A DNA stretch of 64,000 bases from Linum tenue (GCA_946122785.1 CAMGYJ010000008.1:21849475-21913474); one strand, 5' to 3'. Shown: positions 11,750 to 22,531, counted from the stretch's first letter. Numbers and translations: made by a program. The notes: generated by a model from the sequence alone, not told the origin.

Positions 11750-12247
11750 CGGCCTTGGAAAATGATGGTGGTGGGGAACAATTTAGGATTCCGCCAACAA
11801 TATTTCGAGATTGGCTGCAAAATGGTGGGCAAAGGCGATGATTTGTGTTCAAGTTAGGATACTCATGTATTTGGGTTCAATTGTGATCATGCTCAACAAA
11901 AAGGGAAAAAAGAAAGAAAAAAACACTAACGAGGATGAAACTCGGTCCAGATACGAAACTCGTGGTAGCGGCCTTGGAAAATGGTGGTGGGGAACAACTT
12001 AGTATTCCACCAACAGTATTTCAAGATGGGCTCCAAAATGATGGGCAAAGCCGAGGATTTATGTTCAAGGTAGATACCCATGTGTTTGGGTTACTCAACA
12101 AAAAGGAAGAAAAAAAGAAAAAAAACACTAAAGAAGATGAAACTCGGTCCCGATAAAAGAAGGACTTGGAACTTCCCCACTGCACTTGGAGGAGTGTGAG
12201 AGCCACTAATAAATAGCAACTCACAACCTAGGCTTTTATATATTAAT
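11750..12247 (-). repeat. R element head, right unit (inverted with the segment)
   Basis: On the minus strand it starts with a promoter-like TATATAAAAGCCTAGG at 12247-12230 and continues with GGCTCTCACACTCCTCC. Two related blocks follow, each ending in a CCAAGGCCGCTACCACG-type phrase. The first 17 bases (11750-11766) are the LINE target-site duplication. The matching body of this R unit is at 18028 onward; LINE insertion and then the inversion separated the parts. Confidence 0.7.
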
Positions 12248-12327
12248 AATTAATATGACGTTAATTTGATGTCAATATTTATTTGATCTCAATCCTGCAT
12301 TCATTGACGAATCAAAGTTGGTTGCAG

Positions 12328-13200
12328 GTGACAAAACTCAAATGTGGAGGATTCATTTTCGGAATGTGTATCTCTCATTGCCTGACCGATGGTTTTACAG
12401 CGACGGAGGTTGTGAACTCATGGGCCGAGATTGCTAGAGGACTGCCAATTTCAGTGCTTCCTAGTTTAGATAAGAGCTCTCTTCTACCACGTAATCCTCC
12501 GAAGGTTGAGTTCCCTCATCCGGAGTTTACAAATATAGAGAACAAGTCATCATCATCTAACTCAAATGACTTCTCCAAAGAGAACATGGTGTGTAGGGTT
12601 TTTCATTTTAACTGTGAATCGATAAAGAAACTAAAATCAAAGGCTATGGAAGATGCAGTTATCTCCAAGTGCTCCACTTTCGAATGCCTTACAGCTTTCA
12701 TTTGGATAGCTCGAAGCAAGGCGTTGAACATGGTTGCCGATCAGGAAACCAAACTCATGGTACCTGTGAATGTGAGGGAGAAAATGGATCCGCCATTGCC
12801 TAAAGGGCACTTGGGGAATGGAATTGCAGTGGCTTGCACCATCAGCAAAGCTAAGGATTTGAACAATGAGTCATTTTCAACAACAGTGGGGTTGGTTCAA
12901 GATGCAATCAAGATGGTTACAGATGCTAGTGTTAGATCTTCGATTGATTATCATGATCTGCATAGAAGTGTGCATTCTTTTGGACATACTATTCTTGCGA
13001 CAACCTGGTCCAGGATTCCCTTTGGCACCACTGATTTTGGGTGGGGAGACGCTATTTTTATGGCACCAGTAGCGTTGCCTATTGATGAGATGGTGATATT
13101 TTTTCCCGGCAATGGGAAAGAGCACTATGGAGATATGATTGTTTATATAGCTTTACCAGAATCGACAATGAAGACCTTTCAAAACCTTGTGATGATGTAG
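12328..13200 (+). pseudogene. BAHD feruloyl-transferase-like exon 2, separated from exon 1
   Basis: Second exon of an HXXXD-type acyltransferase, 290 residues, preceded by GGTTGCAG, the splice acceptor at the conserved BAHD intron position just before VTKLKCGGF. The catalytic HCLTD (HXXXD) motif is near its start and the structural DFGWG motif near its end. Sequence resembles plant omega-hydroxypalmitate/fatty-alcohol O-feruloyl transferases (suberin aromatics, cytosolic, hydroxycinnamoyl-CoA donor). The exon is intact, but exon 1 (22095-22531) is on the opposite strand and points away because of the inversion. It cannot be spliced to exon 1 in this arrangement, so I call it a disrupted gene part. 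Confidence 0.85.
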
Positions 13201-13964
13201 ACGTTAATGATGTGTGTTTCTTGTCTTTTCTCGGAGATTTGTTTGTAAGGTTGTGCCTTGTGCTTTTCATTTTGCGTAGATCTTCCTTGTATGTTCAATT
13301 ATCTCTAAGTAATGTTATGGGCTTTCTTGATGAATGCTTCTACGTGAACTAGCTCGATTAGATGGCTCGTTGAATACAATGCATGAACTGTCTCGTTTTG
13401 AACTTATGAGATGTCCCAACATTGTGACTAGAGAGCCAACTTGACTACAGATTATGAGAAAATCAATCTATATTTTATGAGTTGGTTTGTAATGATGCAT
13501 ATAATTATTAAATTGTATATATCACCTCATATGGTGTTTAATACATTGAGTATATGTAAGCAAATATCTATCATATATGACATAACATTAGGTAATTACA
13601 TGTATCACATATGTCATATAAATATTAGAGTATTTATATAATAAATTATCTTAGAGTTGAGCTCGAACTGAACTTTCGATCTTAATGATCTGTCAAGATT
13701 TAATAAATGAGTTGGCTCGTGTTCGACTTGACTCGGCTTGTTTATAAACGAACCGAATATGAACAAGCCAAAACTCGGCTCGACTCGGCTCATTAACAAC
13801 CCTACTCCCATGTAATATTACATTGTTATATTTCATTCACGTGCAATGCATTAACAGCCTACTCCCATGTAATATTTCATTGACGTGCAATGCAGGGCAA
13901 AATAAATAGTTGTGAGTAAGATCTTATTTTCACATGTTTAAGTAGTCTACGTAATGTGAAGTTT
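13201..13964. other. 3' flank of exon 2 with a CGAGTC-type repeat
   Basis: About 450 bases of AT-rich sequence follow the stop codon and probably include the acyltransferase 3' UTR. At 13700-13800 there is a dispersed-repeat phrase rich in GACTCGGCTTG/AAGCCAAAACTCGG words, common in plant repeats. A short duplicated phrase (CTACTCCCATGTAATATT) occurs at about 13802 and 13860. No gene is seen. Confidence 0.45.
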
Positions 13965-15670
13965 ATTGATATATAAAAGCCTAGATTTGATGTTACTATT
14001 CATTAGTGGCTCTCACACTCCTCCTTGCAAGTGGGCAAGTTTCATCTTTTACCCCACTCTCTCATTCTACAACCTTTGTGTTCATTAATTGTCCATTGGG
14101 TCTACATCTATTGGTCATTAATTAATTAATATATAAAAGCCTAGGTTTGGTGTTACTATTCATTGGTGGCTCTCGCACTCCTCCTTGCAAGTGGGCAAGT
14201 TTTAAGTTTCATCTTTTACCCCACTCTCCCATTCTACAACCTTTGTGTTCATTTATTGTCCGTTGGGTCTACATCTATTGTCCATTAGGTTTCATCTATT
14301 GCTCATTGCGTTACCTATTGCAACAATTATAGTAGCTCTCACACTCCTCCTTTTATCCCACTCTCCATTCTACAACCATTGTGTTTAGCTATTGTTCTCT
14401 AGGTTTATATCTATTGTCAATTGTGTTTCCCATAACAATTATTGCCTACTAGGTTTGCACATCATTTCGCAGCCAATACTGTCGGCGGAATCCTAAGTTG
14501 TTCCACACCACCGTTTCCCAAGGCCGCTACCACGTGTTTTGTATTGGGACCAAGTTTCATCCTCTTTAGTGTTTTTTTAGCATGATCACAATTGAACCCA
14601 AACACATGGGTATCCTAACTTGAACCCAAATCATCGCCTTTTCGCACCATTTTGCAACCCAACTCGAAACACTGTCGGTGGAATCCTGAGTTGTCCTCTT
14701 CCACTGTTACCAGGGCCGCGACCAAAGATCCATACTAGATATACTGTGTACAATTCTCGACATCGCTTACCAATTTCCACTGCCGCTATCAAAAATCCAT
14801 ACTAGATCTACTCAATGTTGGCGAGTTTTGTATCGAGATCGAGTTTCGTCCGCTTTAGTGTTTATCTGTTTCACTTTTTCCTTTTTGTTGAGCATGATCA
14901 CAATTGAACCCAAATCCATGGGTATCCTACCTAATTTGATCCGGTCAAAGCGACTTGAAACCGACTTTAGTATTTATAAATTTTTCTTTTGGTTGGGAAG
15001 ACAATTGTACCCAAATCTAAGGTATTGACGAGTTTTGTATTGTGAGAGAGCTTAATGTTTCTTTATTTCTCATTTTTCTTTTTGTTGAGAATGAAAATTG
15101 AACTCTGACCCATTGTTGACGTATTTCTTATTGAGAGCGAGTTATATCCGCTTTTGTAATTGACAAGTTGGGTAGATTGTGAATTTTTTAAATTTGGGTC
15201 GACCCAGTCAAAGCGAGTTGAAGCGCAATGTTGAGCGTTTGGGGTCGTGAGCGAGTTTTTATCCACTTAAGCATTTTTTTATCTTATTCCTTTTGGTTGA
15301 GAATGACAATTGAGTACAAACGCATGAGTATCCAACCTAATTCGACTCGACCAAAGCGACTTGAATCTTGTTTTACAGGTTTTGGCGGGAGCGAGTTTTA
15401 TCTGTTATTGTAATTGGCGGGTTGTGTCAGGTGTGAATTTTCCCAAAACATGGTTCAGTCAGGTCAAAGCGAGTTGAAGCTGGTGTTGACGAGTTTTGAG
15501 TCGGTAGCGAGTTTTAGCTTTAGTGTGTTTCATTTTGCTTTTTCCTTTTGTTTGAGAAAGACAATTGCACCCAAATCCATGGTATCAAACCTAATTTGAC
15601 CTGATCAATGCTGAACCTACTCAAACTTCCAATCAGTCCAAAAAATTCATAAAGAAGAATCACGATTACC
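13965..15670 (+). repeat. R element head and body, left unit (inverted with the segment)
   Basis: Starts with ATATATAAAAGCC (13969), and the whole start is repeated at 14128 (second TATATAAAAGCC) as a ~158-bp tandem duplication. Then come blocks ending in GGCCGCTACCACG and GGCCGCGACC. From 14820 there is a series of related internal units, each with GAGCGAGTTTTATC, a T-rich run, TTGAGAATGACAATTGA and TCAAAGCGA(G/C)TTGAA. It ends at the right inversion breakpoint (GATTACC|TCTCCTTGAGG). No convincing protein is encoded. Confidence 0.75.
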
Positions 15671-17981
15671 TCTCCTTGAGGTTTTGGTAAAAATGGGATT
15701 TAGCTCTACCTGGGTAGGTTGGATCAAGGAATGTCTCAGCTCTGCGTCTTTTTCAGTTATGATGAATGGCACGCCGTCTGGGTTCTTTTCCTCTTCTAGA
15801 GGCCTGCGCCAAGGGGACCCGTTATCACCTCTTCTTTTTGTGCTTTGCACTGAGGGGTTTGCGGCGCTTCTCCGGAAGGCCACAGCTGAAAAAAGGTTAG
15901 CAGGGATTAGAGTGGCGCCGCGGGCTCCTAGACTGACGCACTTATTTTTTGCCGATGACTCGTATTTATTCCTTCGGGGCTCCCTTCAGGAATGTGAAAA
16001 TCTGATTGAGGTCCTCAATGAGTATGAGGAGTTGAGTGGCCAAAGGGTGAATCTTGCCAAATCGGCGGTCTGCTTCAGTAGAAATATAGTGCAACAGGAT
16101 CAAGACTTTTTGGCGGCGGTCCTTGGTGTAGGCGCAGTTGGAGTTCATGATAAATATATGGGGCTCCCGTCTTTAATTTCAAGATCGAAGATGGAGACCT
16201 TTCGTTTTTTGGAAGCAAAATTACTCGAACGGCTTCAGGGTTGGAAGCAGAGGACACTGTCTTGGGCAGCAAAAGAAACGCTAATCAAATCTATTGCTTT
16301 GGCATTGCCTCTGCATGTGATGTCCTGCTTCAAACTTCCATTGACTTTGTGCCGTATTCTGGACAGGCATGTTGCCCGGTTTTGGTGGGGTGAGAATGAG
16401 GGGCATCCGAAGGTGAGGTGGAAATCTTGGCGAGAGATGTGTCGAAGTAAGCATGATGGAGGGATGGGGTTCCGCAGTTTTGAGCAGTTTAATCAGGCGT
16501 TATTGGCCAAGCTCGGCTGGCGTATTCTCATGGACCCCACTTCTTTGCTAGCTCAGGTTTATAAAGGAAAATATTTCCCAAATGGCCATTTTTTGTCAGC
16601 TAAAGCGCGTTCTCGCCCATCATGGGGATGGCAGAGTATACTGTTTGGCCGCCAACTCTTGGAAATGGGACTGCGCTGGCAGGTGGGGAATGGACGCTCG
16701 GTGTCTATGTTGCGCTCCACCTGGGTCCCTGACTTGCAGTTTGAGCCTATTCGGTACAATCCTCAGGTTTTGCCGATTGGAGGTGATCCGGCAGTAGCGG
16801 AGCTAATTTGTCAAGGGGAAGGGAGGTGGTGTGACCAAAAGCTTCGGCAGTGGTTCGATCCTGACACATGCCGTCTCATTAAAGCTATCCCCCTCCCGCG
16901 TGAGAATGTGGATGATAAGCTCATCTGGTTTGATACGGCGGACGGGGAGTTCACAGTCAAATCGGCATATCACCTGGCTGTGACTCTGGATCGAAGGAGG
17001 GGGCGAGTGAAGTCGACGGTGGACTGGATGGATAGGATAAGCTGGATTAAGATATGGGAGGCTAAGATTCCGCCAAAATTGAAGGTTTTTACCTGGCAGA
17101 TCTTCAATCGGATATTACCGACAACTGAAGCTCTCATTAGCCGTCATATCCCAGTCCTGGCTCGGTGCCCGGTCTGTTGGGAAGGACCTGAAACTTTGGA
17201 GCATCTGTTTTTGGATTGCCCTGTGGCGCGAGCTGTGTGGGGAGCGGCGGGGATGGAGCATCTAGGGGAAGGTTTACCCCGGGAAAACTTCCCCCTGTTT
17301 CTTAAGAAGTTGATGGGGTTAGTTCCTCAGCCTTCGCAGTGGATGGCTATTATTGCAGTCCTTTGGCGGATCTGGAAATCCCGGAACTGGGTAGTTTTCG
17401 AGGGTAAGCAGTTTGGGCTGCCGGTTCTGATGCGCCAGTTTGTGCAGCAGGTTGAGGAATGGGCACGGCTTCCAATGGAGGAGCATCACCGCAATCTGGT
17501 GGTTGACGATCTTGGGCCTCGGCTGGTGGAACCTGGTGGGTTGGTTTGCAGATGGGATGGTGCTACGAGGAGGGGGTCACATGCGGCTGGAGGTATGGTT
17601 CTTTTGACCCCTAATGGGGACACCTATAGGGCGTCTGGAATTTCCTTCCCTGTCATTGATGACCCTGCGACTGTGGAGCTTTTGGCTTTGCGAGAGGCTA
17701 TTCTGTGGTGTTTGGGGCAGGGCCTCGTCACTGTTCGGTTTGAAGGGGATGCTAAAGTGCTCATTGACAAAATCAAGCTGGGGGATTCTCGAGATCGCCG
17801 GATGGGGGCTATTTTGGAGGAAGTGTTGAATCTTTTCGCTAGTAATCCGGGGTTTAGTGTTCGGTTTATAGGTCGGCGTAACAATAGGGTAGCCCATTTG
17901 GTGGCTAGAAAAGCCCTCTCCTTGTACCCGACTATGAGTCGTGTTTTTAATTATCAGGCCTGGCTGTGTTCCAGGATGTAA
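15671..17981 (+). pseudogene. LINE ORF2 C-terminal part (RT core, zf-RVT, RNase H)
   Basis: An uninterrupted frame of ~765 residues. It has the reverse-transcriptase block RGLRQGDPLSP and catalytic FADDSYLF, then a zf-RVT zinc-binding region (CPVCWEGPETLEHLFLDCP). It ends with an RNase H domain (DGATRRGSHAAGG, ELLALREA, EGDAKVLI, RRNNRVAHLVARKAL), as in many plant L1 elements. Its N-terminal part is on the minus strand at 6678-8459. The clean frame contrasts with the same stretch of copy 2, which has many single-base indels. The open frame at the left end starts at the breakpoint, not at a true start codon. Confidence 0.88.
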
Positions 17982-18027
17982 CTATCTTTTTTGGTATCAA
18001 TATATGATTATCTTTTGTCAAAAAAAA
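15671..18027 (+). mobile_element. LINE 3' part, displaced by inversion
   Basis: This carries the 3' third of the same LINE on the plus strand, from mid-ORF2 to the poly(A) (GTCAAAAAAAA). It is followed by the 17-bp target-site duplication ATCATTTTCCAAGGCCG at 18028-18044, matching the inverted copy at 11750-11766. The matching target-site duplications on the two separated pieces show that one insertion was later split. Confidence 0.9.
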
Positions 18028-19716
18028 ATCATTTTCCAAGGCCGCTACCACGAGTTTTGTATCGGGACCGAGATTAATCCTTTTTAGTGTCTTTTTCTTT
18101 CTCTTTTTCCTTTTTTTTAGCATGATCACAATTGAACCCAATGTCGCTATAAAAAATCCATACCTGATCTACTCAATTTTGGCGAGTTTTGTATCTGGAT
18201 CGAGTTTCATTTGCTTTAGTGTTTTTTTCTTTCACTTTTTCCTTTTTGTTGAGCATGATAACAATTGAACTCAAATCCATGGATATCCAATCTTATTCGA
18301 TCCGGTCAAAGCGACTTGAAACAAACTTTAGCATTTATAAATTTTTCTTTTTTCTTCTTCTTTTGGTTGGGAAGATAATTGTACCCGAATCTAAGGTTTT
18401 GAAGAGTGCTATATTGTGAGCGAGCTTTATCCGCTTTTATAGTTGACAGGTTGGACCAAGTGTTAATTTGTTAAAAAATTGTTCTAAGTGAATTGAACAC
18501 ATTGTTGACCAGTTTTAGATCGAAAACAAGTTCTGTACACTTTAATGTTTTTTTTATTTCTCATTTTTCTTTTCGTTGAGGATGACAATTGAACTTTGAC
18601 CCATTGTGGATGCGTTTCATATCGAGAGCGAGTTTTATCTGCTTTTGTAATTGACAGGTTGGGTAAATTGTGATTGTTAAAACTGGCTTGACTTGGTCAA
18701 AGCGAGTTGAACGCAGTGTTGAGAGTTTGGGGTCATGAGCGAGTTTTATCCGCTTTAGTGTTTTTTTATCTTTATCCTTTTGGTTGAGAATGACAATTGA
18801 GTCCAAACGCATGGGTATACAACCTAATTCGACCCGACCAAAGCGACTTGAACCCGATTTTACAGGTTTTCGGTGGGAGCGAGTTTTATCTATTTTTGTA
18901 ATTAGCGTGTTGTGTCAGATGTGAATTTGACCAAACTCAGTCCAACCCGGTCAAAGCGAGTTGAACTTGGTGTTGACGAGTTTTGAGTCGGTAGCTAGTT
19001 TTAGCTTTAGTGTTTTTCATTTCGCTTTTTCCTTTCATTTGAGAAAGACAATTGAACCCAAATCCATGAGTTTACAACCTAATTTGACCCAATCAATGCG
19101 AGTTGAACCTACTCAAACCTGCAATCAGCCCAAAAATTTCATAAAGGAGAACCACGATTATCTCAAACCCAAAAAATCCAAAAGAGTATCACTATGTTTT
19201 GCCCGAATTTTAGAAGTTTTGTGGTTCAAAAGTTGTAGCCAAGCCAAACACCTCTAAATTTTCGCTTTTTAAAATAGTGTAAGTTTTTTCTAACTTAAAA
19301 GCAGAAACTCCAATTTGAAAATACATAATTGTACTTACCATATATTGTTATTTTTCTAGAAAACAACATTTTCTTTCATTTATATCATTATAAAAAAATT
19401 GAAAAATAGTATTATTTAATATGAAATAAATCTAACGTGATTCATTTTAAATACTTTTTATTTTTAGATTTTGTATTCATATTTTATGTTATAAATCATT
19501 TTTAATCACCTCTTATATTAGAAAGTAATTCAGATAGTTTTTGAACTAAACACTTAACAAATTTTTAAAATACTTCTTGAAAAGATCCAGAGAAGCTGCT
19601 TTATTCTGCTAAAGTTACAGCAGGATCAATTACTAGCCATACATATTGAAGCGTCATGAAGAAGTTTAAACATAAATAATCTATTCGACGACCCTTCTAC
19701 CTTATGCAAGTTCATC
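18028..19716 (+). repeat. R element body and tail, right unit
   Basis: Continues the R unit whose head is at 11750-12247. It carries the same internal units as 14820-15670, with TCAAAGCGA(G/C)TTGAA at 18305, 18700, 18840 and 18951 and degenerate copies between them. Then comes the tail with AACCACGATTATCTCAAACCC and TTTAAACATAAATAATC. It is interrupted at 19717 by a hAT element and resumes at 21128-21260. Confidence 0.75.
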
Positions 19717-19837
19717 CATAGGCGGAGCCAGCCACCTTTGTCCTTGTCCAAGGACAGGGGTAAAATTCGGGGCTAAAAAAAAAATACCATTCTTACACGT
19801 AACATAAGAATATTTTGCCACTATACCACAACTCATT

Positions 19838-20592
19838 TTTTTTTTCCAAGGCAAGCCCAAAGGGCATGGGACAAAGACGCGAGATACAATAAGGACTCCA
19901 AAATAAAAATGCGGTAATCCGTAAGCAAGCGGATTCCCGATGAAAGAGCCTGTTATAGCCACTACATGGGCAGCTCTGTTAAAGCTTCGAGGAGCAAATG
20001 ACACGACACTGACTCAAGAAAAGAGAAAAAAAGAGCACTTCCTCCAAGACAGCTCCTCCTCGAGAATGTGTAGCATTCTGATAACCAGTTGATAATTTCC
20101 TCAAAAGAAAAACAAGAGATTATTAGTAAATCACCATTTAGTAGGCATCATTAATACCATGAAAATATACAAAAAGCAAAAGGCCTTAACTGATAGACTG
20201 ATGAGGGGATTGCACTTCCTTCATGTTTTCCTTTAACCTGATCAATCCGAAAGGGATCCACTAAAGTGCTAGAAATCTCTATCCAAAGAGATTAAAGTCT
20301 ATCATTGAGACAAAGTCGGAAATACCGAATATACCACATCGAAGATGCGATTCAACGATTCAGAGAAAATAAATTATAGGAAATAAATAATATAAATATA
20401 CAAAATAAATAATAGTACCCTTAGATAAGAGAAATAAATGAATTTTTTAAATAAAGAAGGTAACTAAAAAGTTCTAATATTAAAAACCATGATTTGACAC
20501 CTCGATAGATAAAGTAAAAGGTACTTCAACAGAAAAAAAAGCCCCACATTTAATATCATATATTTAAAATTAAATAAAATAAGTGAAGATGG
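19838..20592 (-). mobile_element. 5'-truncated LINE fragment nested in the hAT element
   Basis: Flanked by the 17-bp direct repeat CTATACCACAACTCATT (19821-19837 and 20593-20609). A T run at its left side is the poly(A) tail of a minus-strand insertion. On that strand the frame ending near 19850 contains SFAPRSFNRAAHVVA, which resembles the C-terminal RNase H segment of plant LINEs. It differs in sequence from the large LINE in this window, so it is a separate family member. Confidence 0.7.
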
Positions 20593-20748
20593 CTATACCA
20601 CAACTCATTACTTGTTCATGAATTGACAAAAAGACTAATTGATTTATTGGTTCCATTCATGATATTATTATTCGTCAATTGTTTGTTCGTAATGAATTAT
20701 CACGCGTAATGGTTGAGACATAAGTGTATGTCATTTTCTTAAGTTTAT

Positions 20749-20985
20749 TTGCTTCTAAAGGTAGTTTTGATTCTACCAGTTGGCAGTTGCAACTACATGT
20801 TTAGAAAAAAAACATTTTTTAGCTTGAGTTATCTTAAAAACAAGTTTCAAAGTCGAATGGGCAATCAATTTGCTAATGATGGTTTAGTGGGATACATTGA
20901 ACGAGACTTTTTTAAGAGTGTAGACGATGGATATATTTTGCATTTATTTTAGAATATGAAAACTCATTGTGATAGTTTATGCAAA
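20749..20985 (+). pseudogene. hAT transposase C-terminal relic
   Basis: About 67 residues with SYLKNKFQSRMGNQFANDGLVGYIERDFF, after which a stop interrupts the expected continuation NMKTHCDS. The pattern (RMG, then ND.LV.YIE.D.F, then QNMK) resembles the C-terminal end of plant hAT transposases of the zinc-finger MYM1-like group. Upstream parts are missing and the relic is not functional. Confidence 0.6.
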
Positions 20986-21305
20986 TAATAATTGTATAGT
21001 CGGTTATTTCTTTATTTATGAATGGATTATTTAGATATTATTAATTTTAATTATATTTATTAATTATTTATATGTTTATATTCTGAAAAGAGGACAAGGG
21101 TAGTTTCAAATCCTGCCTCCGCCACTGAGTTCATCGACCATATGCTATATTGTAAATAAAAGCTTCTGGAAAAGAATGATTAGTAATGAAATAAGATTAC
21201 TTTCACTTTTGGGTCAACAATAAAACTATTACTCTTTCAAATATTTATTTTTCTAATACGTGAATCGGTAACTAGTGGGTTTTTTCTAGTTGTTATTACT
21301 TCAAG

Positions 21306-21905
21306 AATAGTTTTTAGCCAAACGCTCAACTTTTTCTTACAAAATATTTCTCTAAAAGATCCACCCAAAAGCTGCTTCTATAAAAGTTAAAGGAGGGCTA
21401 ACTAACCGTACAAACCGAAAATATTGCGTTATGAGAGAAGTTTAAACATAAATCATATACTCGATGACCCTTATGCAGGTTCATCGCTTCGCCGACCACA
21501 AGTTGTAACTAACAAACCCATGGAAAGAAAAATTAAGAATGAGTAAGATCACCTTTACTTTTGGAACAACATTAAAATATTTATACTCGATGACCCTTAT
21601 GCAGGTTCATCGCTTCGCCGACCACAAGTTGTAACTAACAAACCCATGGAAAGAAAAATTAAGAATGAGTAAGATCACCTTTACTTTTGGAACAACATTA
21701 AAATATTTATACTCGATGACCCTTATGCAGGTTCATCGCTTCGCCGACCACAAGTTGTAACTAACAAACCCATGGTAAGAAAAATTAAGAATGAGTAAGA
21801 TCACTTTTACTTTTGGAACAACATTAAAATTATTACTCTTTAAAATATTTATTTTTGCACACAAGCAAAGCGGCGGCGAGCGGATTTTTTTTCCTAGTTG
21901 TTAAC
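21306..21905. repeat. Second R-type tail between 16-bp direct repeats, with 126-bp x3 tandem
   Basis: Flanked by TTGTTATTACTTCAAG at 21290-21305 and 21906-21921, so this looks like a separate insertion. The content is a diverged R tail (GAAGTTTAAACATAAATC, CGATGACCCTTATGCAGG, AAAATATTTATTTTTG). Within it a 126-bp unit starting TACTCGATGACC is repeated three times (21458-21835). The first two units appear identical and the third differs at a few bases. No coding sequence is seen. Confidence 0.65.
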
Positions 21906-21925
21906 TTGTTATTACTTCAAGTGAT

Positions 21926-22255
21926 CTTGGCGTTGCCATGAATGCCATCATCATAAACCAAGTCGACGAGCTTACTCGGGTCAGTCCTCACCATCTCTTC
22001 AATATCTTGCATGGCAAAGTCAGCCTCAGCCTCCACGAAAACAGCACCTTTCTCGTAGCAACCAGAAGGGGGCATGAATGCCATCATCATAAACCAGAAG
22101 GGGGCATTCTGGCAAAGGCTTGGCGTTGCCATGAATGCCATCATCATAAACCAAGTCGACGAGCTTACTCGGGTCAGTCCTCACCATCTCTTCAATATCT
22201 TGCATGGCAAAGTCAGCCTCAGCCTCCACGAAAACAGCACCTTTCTCGTAGCAAC
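21926..22255 (-). repeat. 137-bp duplication of exon 1 sequence
   Basis: The 137 bases at 21926-22062 and 22119-22255 appear identical and encode the same acyltransferase stretch (YEKGAVFVEAEADFAMQ... to GIHGNAK). The 56-base spacer holds a smaller repeat of CAGAAGGGGGCAT and TGCCATCATCATAAAC. The left copy ends one codon after GNAK and runs into the direct repeat at 21906-21921. The duplication sits exactly at the 3' edge of exon 1 and creates the odd donor region discussed for the gene. Confidence 0.8.
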
Positions 22256-22531
22256 TCACGGCCAACTTTTCTCGTGAGACGACTGTCAGTCGACCCGCCA
22301 AAGGATAGTAATGAACGAGGAGTTTGCTCAAGGCCGTTTTGAACACTTGGCCGGCCATTTCATTCCCTCTCTCGTTGGACTTGAACCCATAAATGGAACG
22401 TACCCAACATACAATTGGTCAAGGAACGAGAGGGAAAAGACACCTTTCTCCTTGATTTCCTCTTGAGGTGGTGAAACCGTGACCGGCTCCCCACGCTTCA
22501 CAATGATGTTATTGCGAAATGGCCTACCCAT
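22095..22531 (-). pseudogene. BAHD feruloyl-transferase-like exon 1, frameshifted copy
   Basis: N-terminal exon of the acyltransferase whose exon 2 is at 12328-13200. It starts MGRPFRNNIIVKRGEPVTV, an N-terminus typical of the omega-hydroxyacid feruloyl-transferase branch of BAHD enzymes, and continues to ALSKLLVHYYPLAGRL. Compared with copy 2, one base is missing near 22417 (ACAATTGG instead of ACAATGTGG), which shifts the frame after SLSFLD. With exon 2 on the other strand, this copy is broken twice. The single-base loss could be sequencing error; the inversion is the larger defect. Confidence 0.8.

Larger units (their letters stand above)
6678..15670. other. 9.0-kb segment inverted relative to copy 2
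   Basis: These 8,993 bases are the reverse complement of 34381-43367. At the left junction GGGTTTGA is joined to AAGGGCCATTCGAC. At the right junction GAATCACGATTACC is joined to TCTCCTTGAGG. In copy 2 the same four ends are paired the other way. Only a 2-base GA/TC microhomology is visible, nothing is lost or gained, and the two breakpoints lie in unrelated sequences (R body and LINE ORF2). Copy 2 is collinear for both the LINE and the acyltransferase, so copy 1 carries the derived orientation. Confidence 0.9.
19717..21127. mobile_element. hAT element (deletion derivative) inside R, 8-bp TSD
   Basis: A 1,411-bp insertion flanked by AGTTCATC at 19709-19716 and 21128-21135. The left end is CATAGGCGGAGCCAGCC, and the right end, read inversely, is CAGTGGCGGAGGCAGG, a typical plant hAT terminus. 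The R tail continues across the insertion when one duplication is removed. Internally it carries a C-terminal transposase relic (20749-20985) and was itself hit by a LINE fragment (19838-20592). It is too short and decayed to make its own transposase. Confidence 0.85.

Noticed and set aside
6071..21260. Recombination between the inverted R units as cause of the inversion
   Set aside because: The breakpoints are in R body on one side and LINE ORF2 on the other and share only two bases, so homologous recombination between R arms does not explain them.
21458..21835. Regular 126-bp array considered as a CRISPR-like or satellite array
   Set aside because: Units are contiguous with no unique spacers, only three are present, and the DNA is plant nuclear. 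It is a simple local triplication.
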